A stretch of DNA of 64,000 nt from Ulota crispa (taxonomy: Eukaryota; Streptophyta; Bryopsida; Orthotrichales; Orthotrichaceae): contig OY987246.1 in assembly GCA_963920765.1 (NCBI GenBank), forward strand, positions 11,528,868 to 11,592,867, written 5' to 3'. The notes below the pieces were generated by a model. The model was not told the origin of the DNA. It did no database searches and saw only the letters and a list, made by a program, of their open reading frames with translations. Positions 51,267-62,441 of the stretch are shown piece by piece; position 1 is the first letter of the stretch; every line of letters begins with the position of its first letter. Made by a program: the position numbers and the translations under genes.

Positions 51267-51674
51267 TAATCTGTGTAATACAAAAATGTAAGAATGTCAC
51301 TCATCTTGCTAGCTAATGTTTTTTTGCTAACGTGTTAGAGCATCCAATTATATTGTACATAAGATCTTATATGGGATAGTCTGGTTGTAGGCATGGTATA
51401 TAGGTGACGTTTGGACTTTTGGCTAGCAAGAGAAAAGGAGAAAGGTTCAAAAGGTGCATGTGGTGAGAAGTAGCAAATGCACTCAATGAAATGGGAGGAG
51501 TGACATGTCCAATATGTGGTAGATTTAAGGCTAAATTTTGGAATTTGAAATGACTCCTTGTAGGATGGACAATTAGACTTATAGTTAGACTTTTAGCACT
51601 TCTGGTATACAAGGTGCTAGTGAAGGATTGGGGAGTCGAAGCCTTGGGGAGTTGAAGCCTTGGGCAATTAAGCA

Positions 51675-52462
51675 TTAACCCTTGAGCGCTCAAGCTGTTT
51701 TCACTAAAATCAAGGTTTTTGAAAATCGACAACTTTGATGCATTGTATCTTGGTCAATCAGATGATTCACAAAAAGTGACCATTGAAAATAGTGGAGTGC
51801 CTACTTAGAAAATGGCTTGCAAATTTTGGGAACAACTGACTGTGAGAGATGGGAGATTATAACATTTGATTAAACATGTGATGGCAAAATCTCATTTTTT
51901 GGTAGGTAGTTGCTATTTGATGATTTTTACAAACTTCTATAAGCCTTGGATTCATCTCAAATTTTGTGAGCACCAAGATTAGATGTGAATGCACACACTC
52001 GTAAATTATTGAAGATTGCATTTCTTTTTATGTCAAGTTTAGGGCTTCAAATCGCTATTGCACGTAAAACAATGAGAGGCTCAGTCAGTGACGGTTGCCA
52101 TAAATAGGGTCTAGAACATGCTTGAACCCTTGCCAACAACCTTCCCGTTACCACAAAGCTTACACAAGGAAGCTTGCAAGGGATATTGATTGGTTGCAAC
52201 TTGTAAAACACTTCTTGCCACCACGCCCCATGCCCCCATATGCTTGCCACCACTCCCTGCATGGTATTTCACCCAATCAAATCTCTTGCAACACTTGTAC
52301 AACATTTGGCTTTCCTTGCCATTACTCCATTGGCATGGACAACTTGAATGCCTTCATAGTTGTAGTTTATAGCAAGATCAAAAAGTTAGATCCAATCCCT
52401 CCCAACAAGGCTTTGAAATAGTGAGAGGCAATATATGGGGTGCTCAAGCGCTCAAGGGTTAA
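51675..52462. mobile_element. TTAA-flanked (piggyBac-like) element, family 2 copy 1
   Basis: TTAA at 51675-51678 and 52459-52462. Left terminus CCCTTGAGCGCTCAAG; right terminus GCGCTCAAGGG. It is about 88% similar by eye to the copy at 60734-61513. No transposase ORF. The right TTAA is also the left TTAA of the next element. Confidence 0.75.
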
Positions 52463-52992
52463 CCCCTAAAGGACCATTGTCCTTTCAAGGGAAAATGGGA
52501 TTTCAAGCATGTACCTTTTGATAAGCTACTATGTGTGATTTTTTGAAACTTTTATTGAAGATGGGGAATTTAGAGATCTACAAGGGCACCTAATTTTTTC
52601 TTGGTTTGAAATGCGACAAATAAGTTATGCAAGAATTTATCAAAACAAGGGGAGGAGGGGCAATTTGGACAACCAAAAACACTTCTTTGAAAATTGCATT
52701 GTTTAAAAAATTAAAATTTGGAATTGATTCTTTAGATTTTTTTATACATGGGAAGCTTTGAATCATTCAATTTCAATCAATGATATGAAAGTTATGAAGA
52801 GTTTTTGTTTGCGGGTAGTTACAGATTCTCTACTCTAAAATAAACTTTGAAGTCCTTTATTTTACTCAATTTTCAATATTTTGAAAAAAATCTAAACCAA
52901 AGGAAGTACATTGTTTATCACAGCATTATAATTGTTGGGATTTGCATTTTTCATTTTAATAATTAGATTCTTAACAATTTGGTGTTTTGACT
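52459..52992. mobile_element. TTAA-flanked family 1 copy D, 3'-truncated
   Basis: Starts TTAACCCCTAAAGGACC and follows the same body as copy E (55723) in the same orientation up to about 52992, where similarity stops abruptly. The right terminus is missing. Confidence 0.65.
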
Positions 52993-54119
52993 AGGATTAC
53001 ACTTCATTGCTTGGTATGTTTTACACTTGGTAAGCTTTATTATGACTTCAAGTGGGACGCTCTAATTCAGACCAAGCATTTTGAACCAACCATGTAGAGT
53101 CACAAAAACAGTGCACAAAGGTTCTTAAATGGGTCATATTTTTTTATGTTTAGAAATTGTACTTGTGTATGCACCATTTTAGGAACTTAAGAGAGTGACA
53201 TGAGCCACTCTTGAGTGTGCTTATTGGTCATAATCGTGTTCAGATTTATCTTTCAATAAAATATAGATACACGTCATACTAAAACAAATGAAAACATGTT
53301 CTCAATCATGATTTGAGTATTAATTAGAATATAGAGTGGGTGCTTGTACACTTTAAGAGCCTTATTGGAGCATTCTTGGCTTCAAGGTGGTTGATTTTAG
53401 GACTCATGTGCTCTATTTACAAGCCGCCTTTGCATCATGAATGCTACCACCTATGATCAAGAATAGCTACCTATGCACCTTTTGCTTTGATAAAATGTAG
53501 CTAATTCATACTAACTTAGAAAATTTCAAATTAAACTGCCGCGTAACTATCTCTTCTTTGAATTCCTACCAAAAAAAATTCCATTTCACCAACTTGCCCT
53601 AATTTTTCCACAAAAGCGCACTTTCGCTTAGATGGTCCATTCACAAGCCTCCTACCTTAGTTCAAATTGTTTTGATGATTTCTTAACAACTTGTATAAAG
53701 TTTGAGGTATTGAAGAGACAACACATAGTGTGATGTTTTGTCAAAGGTTAGTGGATGGTTGAAAGTGTTTAGCCAAAATTATATTGCTAATTGAATGCTA
53801 AGGCCTCCAATGTGTAACTAGCTTTAGAACTACCAAAATCGACAAGGTTGATCATAGGGGAGATCAAAGAATTGTCAAAGGATTTGTGAGAAAATCAATT
53901 ACACTTATCAACCAAACTGATAGCAATCAGCTATTTGAGCTCTACAAGTTTCCTCTAAGTGCCGGCCAAGACTGCTCCTGTATGGAGGTTGTAAGTTTTT
54001 TTTGCTTGATTTTGAAAACTGATTGAGGACAATTTTTTGCTGCTACGCTTGGACCCACGTCCACTGTACCTTGTAATTGGGACTGCTTTTTTTTGTAAAT
54101 AAACAAAAAACTAATTAAT
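52993..54119. other. Intergenic with a MITE end
   Basis: No gene seen. AAGCCTCCTACCTTA at 53645-53659 is a right end of the MITE family at 5984 and 62091; its left end is not visible. Whether the stretch just left of psaM (about 54040-54119) is plastid spacer is unclear. Confidence 0.4.
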
Positions 54120-54218
54120 TTATTGATACAAACTTTTAGCTAATCTTAAAGCTAAAATACCTGTTATAAAAGCACTAACAAGAGCTACAATAATTTAACT
54201 GTCTGAAATTGCTATCAT
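54120..54218 (-). pseudogene. psaM: Plastid-derived psaM copy (photosystem I subunit M), internal stop
   Basis: A full-length 32-codon frame with ATG at 54218-54216 and stop at 54122-54120. After a start reading M-I-A it reads ISDS, a stop, then IIVALVSAFITGILALRL and ends SLYQ, matching the short single-helix PsaM protein of photosystem I. Codon 8 is TAA where Gln (CAA) is conserved. This is a plastid gene found inside nuclear DNA, so it is best read as a NUPT remnant. It lies 84 bp from the mitochondrial atp6 copy, in the opposite orientation. Alternatively the TAA existed in the plastid as a U-to-C editing site. Confidence 0.85.
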
Positions 54219-54302
54219 TTTTTTTTCTCTCCTAAAAATCTGTAATATAAATAACAAATTCATTCAAAAAATTTGTTTAATTAATTATTTATTAAATTTT
54301 TG

Positions 54303-55285
54303 GATGATTTTGTGCTTAACTTGGTAAATGAACAAATAAGCGGTCCTTCTTTGATGAAACAACACTTTTTCCCTCTAATTTTTGTCACTTTTCTTTTTTT
54401 ATTATTCGGCAATCTTATTGGTATGATACCTTATAGTTTTACGGTAACAAGCCATTTTATAAGGGAATTGATATGTGCACACCAAGGGGTTGATATTTGC
54501 ACAGCCCCCTGGGAGGTAAATTGTAGATTTCTACCATCAAAAATATGAATTTGAGAATTTTGAATTCAGATTTGGACTTAGAGACCATGGTTTATTCTAA
54601 AACCATAAAAAAGTTTGCAATTGAACAACAACCAATGAAAAAGTTTATCTTTTTTACAAACAAAAGTAAAAGTAATAGTTTTTCCGCTAACTAAGCTTCT
54701 TCACTAAGTGTTATTTAATTACAACTCTTTTTAATGGTTCTAGAGTAAACCATGGTCTCTAAATCCAAATCTAAATTCAAAATTCTCAAATTCAGATTTT
54801 TGATGGTAGAAATCCACAATTTATCTCCAAGGGGGTGTGCAAATATCAACCCCCCAGTGTGCACATATCAATTCCCTTTTATAATTACCCTAGGTCTTTC
54901 ATTATCTCTTTTTATCAAAATCACTATAATTGGATTTCAAACACATGGGATTCATTTTTTTAGTTTTTTATTGTTGCAAAGAGTACCCTTGCCGTTTGCA
55001 CCCTTCCTAGTACTTCTCGAGTTAATCTCTTATTGTCTTTGCGCATTAAGTCTAGGAATATGTTTATTTGCCAATATGATGGTTGGTCATAGTTTAGTCA
55101 AGATTCTAAGCGGGTTTGCTTGGACTATGCTATCTATGGAAGGTATTATGTATTTAGCGCATCTTGCTCCTTTTCTAATAGTATTTGCATTAACTGGTTT
55201 GGAATTAGGTGTTGCTATATTACAAGCTTATGTTTTTACTATTTTAATTTGTATTTATTTAAATGATGCTATAAACCTTCATTAG
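54303..55285 (+). pseudogene. atp6: Mitochondrial atp6 copy, 5'-truncated and split by a MITE
   Basis: ATP synthase F0 subunit a, a mitochondrial gene, here in nuclear DNA (NUMT). Segment 1 (54303-54462) runs from DFVLNLVNEQ to FTVTSH; segment 2 (54885-55285) runs from IITLGLSLSLF to YLNDAINLH and a TAG stop. The first ~90 residues of the usual protein are absent. A 414-bp element plus an 8-bp duplication separates the segments; leaving out the element and one duplicate keeps the frame. Two conserved arginines are cysteines: TGC at 55040-55042 and TGT at 55061-55063. The latter corresponds to the essential proton-channel arginine before LFANMM. Other differences (GGX to AGA, GCX to GTX type) are also C-to-T or G-to-A. 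The copy is non-functional as nuclear DNA. Downstream sequence to about 55660 may be mitochondrial spacer. Confidence 0.93.
54463..54876. mobile_element. 414-bp near-palindromic MITE inserted in atp6
   Basis: Long terminal inverted repeats of about 150-160 bp, starting GGGAATTGATATGTGCAC on both strands, with a ~100-bp loop. Perfect 8-bp target duplications TTTTATAA at 54455-54462 and 54877-54884. No coding capacity. The 8-bp duplication and the GGGAATTG start match the element at 3895-5352. Confidence 0.9.
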
Positions 55286-55455
55286 AAGATTGGTATAACG
55301 AGCATCAAAACAGTTGCTACATCACTCACTTCTTTAATCTTTAAGCGCGTCATCATGAACCATAATAAAAAAAGCTAGATTTGCTTTTGATGATGCAAAA
55401 TAATGCACACCAATGCTCGAAGATCTTTGAACGCGCGAGATGTAAAAAACTACAA

Positions 55456-55492
<37 letters not shown>

Positions 55493-55722
55493 CTGCACCT
55501 TGCGGCCTTGTAGAGTTCCTTATTGGCGGAAGCAAAAGTCCCAGGACCCCGGGGACTAATTCCTACCAAAACAAATAGGCCACAGATACTCCTCCCCCTT
55601 GCAACTTGACAAAAGTTGTTTTTAGTTGCCTCGGTGTGCTGATAATTGTACGCTACTTGCACAGTGCACCAAAAAAAAAATTGAGCATATTGGAATGTAC
55701 TTCATACGTCTCAATGTCTCTT
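55286..55722. other. Possible mitochondrial spacer plus TA microsatellite
   Basis: Directly follows the atp6 stop. It is locally GC-rich (about 55490-55600, with CCCAGGACCCCGGGGACT) unlike its surroundings, so part may be mitochondrial. It contains a TA microsatellite at 55462-55489. No gene. Confidence 0.4.
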
Positions 55723-56658
55723 CTAACCCCTAAAGGCCCAACTGTCCCCAAGGGGACAAATGGATTTTGGGAATGTACCTATAGCTGATCTAGTTTGTCT
55801 GATCTTTAAAAACTTTCATTGAAGGTGGGGAATTCCAAGACCTAAGCAAGCATCTAATTTTTTCTTCATTTTGACATTTGACAAAAAAGTTATGCGAGAA
55901 TTTTTGCAACCCAAGGGAGGGAGGGCAATCCAGGTAGCCCAAAAACTTTTTTAAAATTTGTATATTTTAAAAATGAAAATCTGAAATTGGTTTTTTAGAT
56001 TGTTTTATATGTGGAAAGCTTTGAATCATTCAATTTCAATCAATGACATGAAAGTTATGAGATGTTTTAGCCTTTGTGAGTAGTTATGTATCCTCTACAC
56101 TAAAATAAACTTTGAAGTCCTTTATTTTCCACAATTTTCAATATTTTGGAAAAAAAACTAAACACATGGAAGCAGATTGTTTATTACAACATTATGACTA
56201 TTAGGATTTGCATTTTTCATTTCTATCATTAAATTCTTAACAATTTAGTGATTTGACTCATTCTCTACTTCTTTTTACTTACTATTTTTCCCCATGTGTT
56301 GTATAGTTCCAATTGATTTGAAAATTCTCCCACACATACCTAACTTGGTCTTCTGCATGGAAAAAATAAACCTCAATTTTGTATAGAGCAATTTTTTCAT
56401 GTAAGAGTGGTCAAAAGCTTTTGAATTTTTTGGACAACACAAAGAAAAACTTTTTTTTTCACTTCATATGTAAATATCTCCCTCCTCTCCATCTAGAATG
56501 ACCTGATTTTTTTCCCACAAGTACCTCTTCTAGTATAAGGCAAGATCCTACGGTTGGATTTGCAAAACAAACTCAACTTCTTACTTTTCTACTCATTCCC
56601 CAAAATGACAAATTTTAGTGACTTTCACAAAAAAAGGGCTTGGGCCTTTAGGGGCTAA
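55723..56658. mobile_element. Family 1 copy E, flanked by CTAA instead of TTAA
   Basis: Left CTAA (55723-55726) followed by CCCCTAAAGGCCCA; right TGGGCCTTTAGGGG followed by CTAA (56655-56658). The direct CTAA repeat confirms a 4-bp target duplication. The interior is in the opposite orientation to copies A and C. Confidence 0.75.
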
Positions 56659-57353
56659 TATATGCTTGGAAATCTATCATTGTCCAAATACTAGATGTTA
56701 GCCCTTTTAGAGGATGATGTGTTGATTCCAAATGGGCTAGTCCAAACACATCATCATCTAAATGTTCCATTGGACGTGTTATATCCATGACATTTTTTGA
56801 AATGCCAAAAACCGATACTTTTGCATCAACATTGGGACTTGAGGCAAAGTATGTAAATATCAACTTTTGATTTGGACTTCGGTTGTGTATAAATAAGAAA
56901 AAAATCAAGAGTTCACAAAGAGAATTTTTGGCTTGTGCAACTAAGCATTTGTGTATTGTAGAGAGAAATATCGTACTAAGCAAAATTCTGTAATGCATTG
57001 CCTTTGCATATATAAATCAAATGGTGACATGATGTTTTGGGAAATTGGTGACTAGGTACCAGCCTCCTATTGGAATGTGTAGTCAGTAAGGTTAGTTATT
57101 TAGGATTGCCAAAGTCAATATGGATAATGTTTTCAAGCATTTTGGACTTATTCATGCAAATTAGAGTTTTTGTTTTTGGTAAAATAATGTCTAAGAAAAT
57201 CATAAATGTTACCATTTTGTGCAAAAGAGACTTTCTTGCTACAATAAAAGCATTGTACTAACAAGAGTTTTTGAACCTGGTAAACACAGCTTTGTCTTTA
57301 ACATGACACTTTACACAACAAGAAACAAAATTTATTGTGGACCACTTTGGGGC
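56659..57353. other. Intergenic, no gene seen
   Basis: AT-rich spacer between two family 1 elements. The 116-residue minus-strand ORF at 56648-56998 has no recognisable domain and runs into the end of copy E. Confidence 0.35.
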
Positions 57354-58305
57354 TTAACCCCTAAAGCCCGACAAGTGTTGCAAAGAAAAACAAGGCCAAA
57401 ACTGCCATTTTTGATGGTTTTTTCAATTCAAAATAAAAACTTGTTTTTGAGTTTCAAGTGCACAAAAGTTTAATATACAAGTAAACCAATGTGTGAAAAA
57501 AAATTCTGCCCATTTGACCGCGTAGATTATAAGGTTATAATGTTTAAAGTGAGAAATATAACCTTTTTTCATTCTTGCAAAACAAGGTCAACAAACTTCA
57601 AGCCCCCCTAAAGTAATAATTTTGCTCTACACCAAAAAATAATTTGATCGTTCACAAGTATATGATGTTAGGTTCACTCATAAAAAAATTCAAAAGCAAA
57701 TATAGAATCTAGCTTATTCTAAATCACCTTGTAATGCAAGGATGTTCAATGAATTGCAAATACACTAGTCATTTTTTCATGATTTCTTGTGCAATAAGGA
57801 AGTCCTTTATTTGAAATCCAAACAGTAAATTATTAGAGACAAACATCAAGAATATGCAAAAAAAAAATTCAGAAGCTTGGGGTTTATAAATTGAAAGATA
57901 ATTGGGCTTAAAGTTAGAAGAAAATGTCTTTTTTTGAAACAGCCCAAACACAGTTAACAAAGTTTGTCTCCTCCTAGAATGTGATGTAAGAGCTCACTTA
58001 TTTTATTTTATTTTGACAATTTTGTACCAAATTTTATTAGTTACATACATGCCAAGTTTCAAAAGCTAATGAGAGTTTAAGCATAAGATTCTCCAAAGAT
58101 GCCCAAACTGCCCAAGGTGCTAAAATTCTTTTGGGCATCATAACTTTTAACTCAAGCATCCAATTGGAGTTCTTTTTCTCACACAAAGTATTCATTATGT
58201 GCACCTTGTCTCCAAATTTCAAAAACATCAGCCAAAATTGACTTCATAGGAACCTACGCAACTTTCAACCAACTCTTGAACAAACTTTTGTTGTTTAAGG
58301 GTTAA
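57354..58305. mobile_element. TTAA-flanked family 1 copy F
   Basis: TTAA at 57354-57357 and 58302-58305. Left terminus CCCCTAAAGCCC; right terminus (reverse complement) CCCTTAAAC, more diverged. The interior matches copy B, including ATAAGATTCTCCAAAGATGC near the right end. Confidence 0.65.
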
Positions 58306-60733
58306 AAGCACCTTGAGGTAATAAATTGGAGGTGCTAAAACAACTTGGGCTGCAAAAGCAACCTTTAACATAGAAGTACATGTTAGATTTTATATAATGT
58401 AATGATAATGAACCTCTTAAAGTGAAGATGCTTTTATAGCCTTGTATCATTTCAACTTCAAATATCAAAATCAATTAAAAAACAATAAAAAAGCAAGATA
58501 CGAAACATCAGTCTAATATAAACTTGCAATAATCGTAAGTGTGCACCTTCCAATGTATTTTAGAAAATAAACCTCAGTTAGAGAGTGAAATTATGAAGGA
58601 TAAAATAAACCATGCCGAGAACAAAAAAAATAAGATTAAAATGTAGTGTCATAAAACTATCATTAGTTTTTACATAACACCAAAAAATAGTATAAAAACA
58701 TTGTCTTTAAGAATATGTCACATTTACATGTGACGTTCTCTTTTAAGACCAATCAAACTTCAAGTTACATTAATGGATTAGGTTCAGCATGTACAATGAG
58801 AACTCATTAGTTGTAATCATGGTTGATGTTATAAATAGTGACTTTTTTTCATGAACGGTATTAGTGAATAGTGCCATGGAATTTCATTTGCAAAGGGAGT
58901 TGCATGGATATATTTATGGCACTTTTAAATTATGTCATGTAAACAACATAAATTATTATTTAATAATTGTACATTGGCATCCATGAGCAATGGAAAACAT
59001 TTATTGTAGTGCATACTTGTGATGATACTCAATTGAATTTGCAAGAAAAATCATTTATGACATTTTCACATGCCATCATTGCCATGTGTGATTCTCACAA
59101 AAGTAATGTTACAAATAGCTACTAAGGAATCCTACAGTGATGCATTGATCAAGCAAAGGCCATTTCTCAAATGGTGTTTGCATTCAATGAAGGCATCATG
59201 AAAAACTCAAAAGTACAGTACACTGTCTTGTAAACTCTTATGTAAATAACATTATATAAGTAACTTGAGTAGTGTTTGTTTTAGAAAATATTCTAGTAAA
59301 TATTGTTAGATATAAAATTTGATTATTCAACCAAAAAACATTTAATAACATAAGTTTGTATGAGAACAATTCTAAATAAAACCTTCAAATGGCAAACTCA
59401 CTTGTAATGAGCAAGGAGAAAGAGAGCTAAAACATCATTTAAGGATGGATTTGACCTTATCATAAGCAAAACATACACATGTACTATGAAGAGAACATTA
59501 GTATAATAAATTTTAGGACAAATATGAACCTCAAATTCAACAAGACATGACAAATATCACAACTTATAAAACCTATTATACATATCATATTGTTTTGATT
59601 ACTTACCACGTTGTACCTAAAATAATGCAATAAGTTGTAAAAATTGGATGACTTTCTCCTCTCTTCTTTAAAGATAGACAATTTTATAATGAATTCATCA
59701 ATTGATTTTTTCAATTGTATAATAATCATATTTTAGTATACTGTATATCTTTTTCAAAGATCTCAAAATCTCTTATTCCAATATTGATCAACACTCCAAA
59801 TTACAATACTTTCAATCCGACTAATACAATTTATTGCATGGCGATCCTTTTACCAATATCCTTTTTCCACATGGGTAAATAAACTTGCGTGGGTAACAAC
59901 TTGCTAGGAAAAAATTGCATAGGTAAAACATGCGTATGTATAAGTTTGCATGAGAAAACAATGCATGGGAAAAAATTATATGTGACAGCCTTTTACTATA
60001 TAGGTGAAAATGTTGTGTGGGTAAAAAACAAAAACATAAAGAATTGCATGGGTAATTATTGTTTGGGTAAAAAAAATGCAAAAGATTCGGCAAATAAAAA
60101 AATTGTATGGGTGAGAAAATTGCAAAAGTAAAATGATTGCTTGGGTAAAAAACAACAAAAACTGCGTGGGTGGAAAAATTGCAGGGGTAAAATGACTGAT
60201 TGGGTAAAAAACAACAAACACTTTTTTGCGTAGTTAAAAACAACCCTTTTCTAAACCACATGAGTGAAAATGAAAAATGTACAAAAGTTTTTTTTGTAGG
60301 TAAAAAACAATCCTTTTTTGAACCATGTGGGTAAAAATGAAAAAATGTTTTTTTGCATGGAAAACATTTTGCTTAATTGGGCCTAAAATTATTTCACTTC
60401 TTGCAAACCGACGGGTGCTTATACTAGTAACTAATTTACTTTAAACCAACGGGTGCCTATACTATTTTACTATAAATAAATAAAAGATTTGATAGTAAGT
60501 ACACACTTATCATAAGGGAGGTGCCAATATGTCATTGCCAAAACTAAACATTACGTTACTAAAACTACTGAAAGTTTAGTTTTGGAAATCCTCAATTTTG
60601 GTTTTGAGTTTCCAAAAGATGAATGCATTTGGACCTCTCTAGTCTTCATAGAAACAAGTAACAATAGCCAAAAAGATGCAAACTTTGAAAAAGTATCACT
60701 AATTTAGCTAAAGTCCAAAAAGCATGAAATAAC
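58306..60733. other. Intergenic with a degenerate short-period repeat
   Basis: No gene seen. The tract 59872-60375 is listed separately. Confidence 0.35.
59872..60375 (+). repeat. Degenerate minisatellite built on GGGTAAAAAA
   Basis: About 500 bp with TGGGTAAAAAACAACAAA-like and TTGCATGGGTAA-like units recurring every ~17-30 bp with much variation. ORFs across it on both strands are repeat products. Confidence 0.7.
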
Positions 60734-61513
60734 TTAACCCCTGAGCGCTCAGGCCGTTTGCACCAAAATCAAGGTTTTGGGATACCAGCAACTTTGATGC
60801 ATTGTATCTGAGTCAATCGGATGATCCACAAAAAGTGACCATTGGAATTGGAAAATAGTGGAACACCTACTTAGAAAATGGCTTGCAAATTTTGGGAATG
60901 ATTGACCGATCATGGGAGATGGGAGATTATGATATTTGATAGAACATGTGATGGCAAAATCTCATTTTTTGGTAGGTAGATGGTAGTTGCTAATTTAGAT
61001 GATTTTACAAAATTCTATAAGCCTGCTTGATTCATCTTAAATTTTGTGAGCAGCAAGATTAGATGTGAATGCACACACTTGTAAACTATTGAAGATTGCA
61101 CTTCTTTTATGTCAAGTTTTACGGCTTCAAATTGCTATTGCACGGAATACAAATAAACACAGTTGGTGTTGGTTGCCATAATAAGGGTCTAAAACATGCT
61201 TGAATCCTTGCCAACAAATTTCCTGCTACCACAAAGCACACACAAGGAAGCTTGCAAGGGGTATTGATCGGTTGGAGCCTCTTAAATGTTGCTTGCCACC
61301 ACGCCCTCTATGGTGTTTCACTCAATAAAATCTCTTGCAACACTTGTACAACATTTGACTTTTCTTGCCATTACCGTCCATTGGCACGGACAACTTGAAT
61401 GCATTCATAAGTGTAGTTTACAGCAAGATCAACAAATTAGATCCAGTGCTTCAAACAAGCCTTTGAAATCATGCAACGACCAAAATCTAGTTGGTGTGGC
61501 GCTCAGGGGTTAA
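60734..61513. mobile_element. TTAA-flanked (piggyBac-like) element, family 2 copy 2
   Basis: TTAA at 60734-60737 and 61510-61513. Left terminus CCCCTGAGCGCTCAG; right terminus GCGCTCAGGGG. 780 bp, alignable throughout with 51675-52462. The left end carries a self-complementary CTGAGCGCTCAG. No transposase. Confidence 0.78.
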
Positions 61514-61853
61514 GATAGATCTAACTTCTTCATGATGTTCAAGAAAAAAATTAGCAACACCCCAACATCCCAAAAAAATGGGCAATTTAGAAGGGTGCTT
61601 TAAGCATGAACATTCCACCTTCACTCTTTAATGTTTGAAAGATCCTTTGCGACCAATACAATACAAGGTGTTTTTCTTGTACATTGAATGGATCCACACC
61701 TTAGGTACATATGTGTGGTATCAATAAAGGAATTGGAGTAAAGATAAATACAATTCTAGTGAGCTATTTGGGATCCCAAATTAATACTTCTTAGTGATAG
61801 CAAATGCCAATTAAATGGCAATGCATTTACTATCTCCATGAGACATTTAAGGA

Positions 61854-62441
61854 TTAACCCCTTAAGGATGTTGTTGTTTTGTGTATGCTCTCTTGTACGG
61901 TACACAAATGGGACTCTTAGGTAGCACATGAATGATGAATCCCATTAGAATTGTAAATTTCAAAGCAAGTCACAAACATAGTATTGGTCAACTAGGTTTT
62001 TCTTTTCAATTTAAGATTTGTTTAATATCTATTTCTTCAAATACAAAATGGTCTTTGAATGAATACAACCAAGTGAACCAACTCTCTTGGTAAGGTAGGA
62101 AGCTCTGAAACCATCCGGGCACTAAAACCATCCCCCTTCTCAAATGTATATCTTTTGTAAATGTTGTTTTGTATAGGCTTCAACAATGTCCAAGTAGAGT
62201 ACATTCAAGGAGGTGGACGGTTCTAGAATTGTATGTCACTTCAACTTAAAAATTTCATACCTAATCCCACAAAACTCCAAAAAATATGAAACAATTTGGA
62301 TTAGATACGAAATCCTCTTGTCTTTCAAGGAAAATTTACTGAAAAGTATTTCACAAGTTTTACCTCTCCAAAATTCGGTTTCAGCCCTGTGATGGTCGGT
62401 TTATGAGCCTCCTACCTTAGTCAACATCCTTAGGCAGTTAA
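61854..62441. mobile_element. Possible third TTAA-type element with a nested MITE
   Basis: Left TTAA (61854-61857) then CCCCTTAAGGATGTTG; right CAACATCCTTAGGCAG then TTAA (62438-62441). The inner ~14 bp of the ends are complementary. The MITE at 62091-62419 occupies its right half. Confidence 0.45.
62091..62419. mobile_element. 329-bp MITE, TAAGGTAGG family, copy 2
   Basis: Ends TAAGGTAGGAAGCTC and GAGCCTCCTACCTTA. Alignable over most of its length with 5984-6313, for example AAAAAATATGAAACAA and TCTTGTCTTTCAAGGAAA. Confidence 0.65.

Noticed and set aside
54300..55285. A working nuclear atp6 gene
   Set aside because: Lacks the N-terminal part and a targeting sequence, is interrupted by a transposon, and lacks the essential arginine.
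55353..55662. ORFs with alternating Tyr-Ile runs
   Set aside because: Translations of the TA microsatellite.
59821..60261. 146-residue Phe/Pro-rich minus-strand ORF
   Set aside because: Product of the degenerate GGGTAAAA repeat; no domain.
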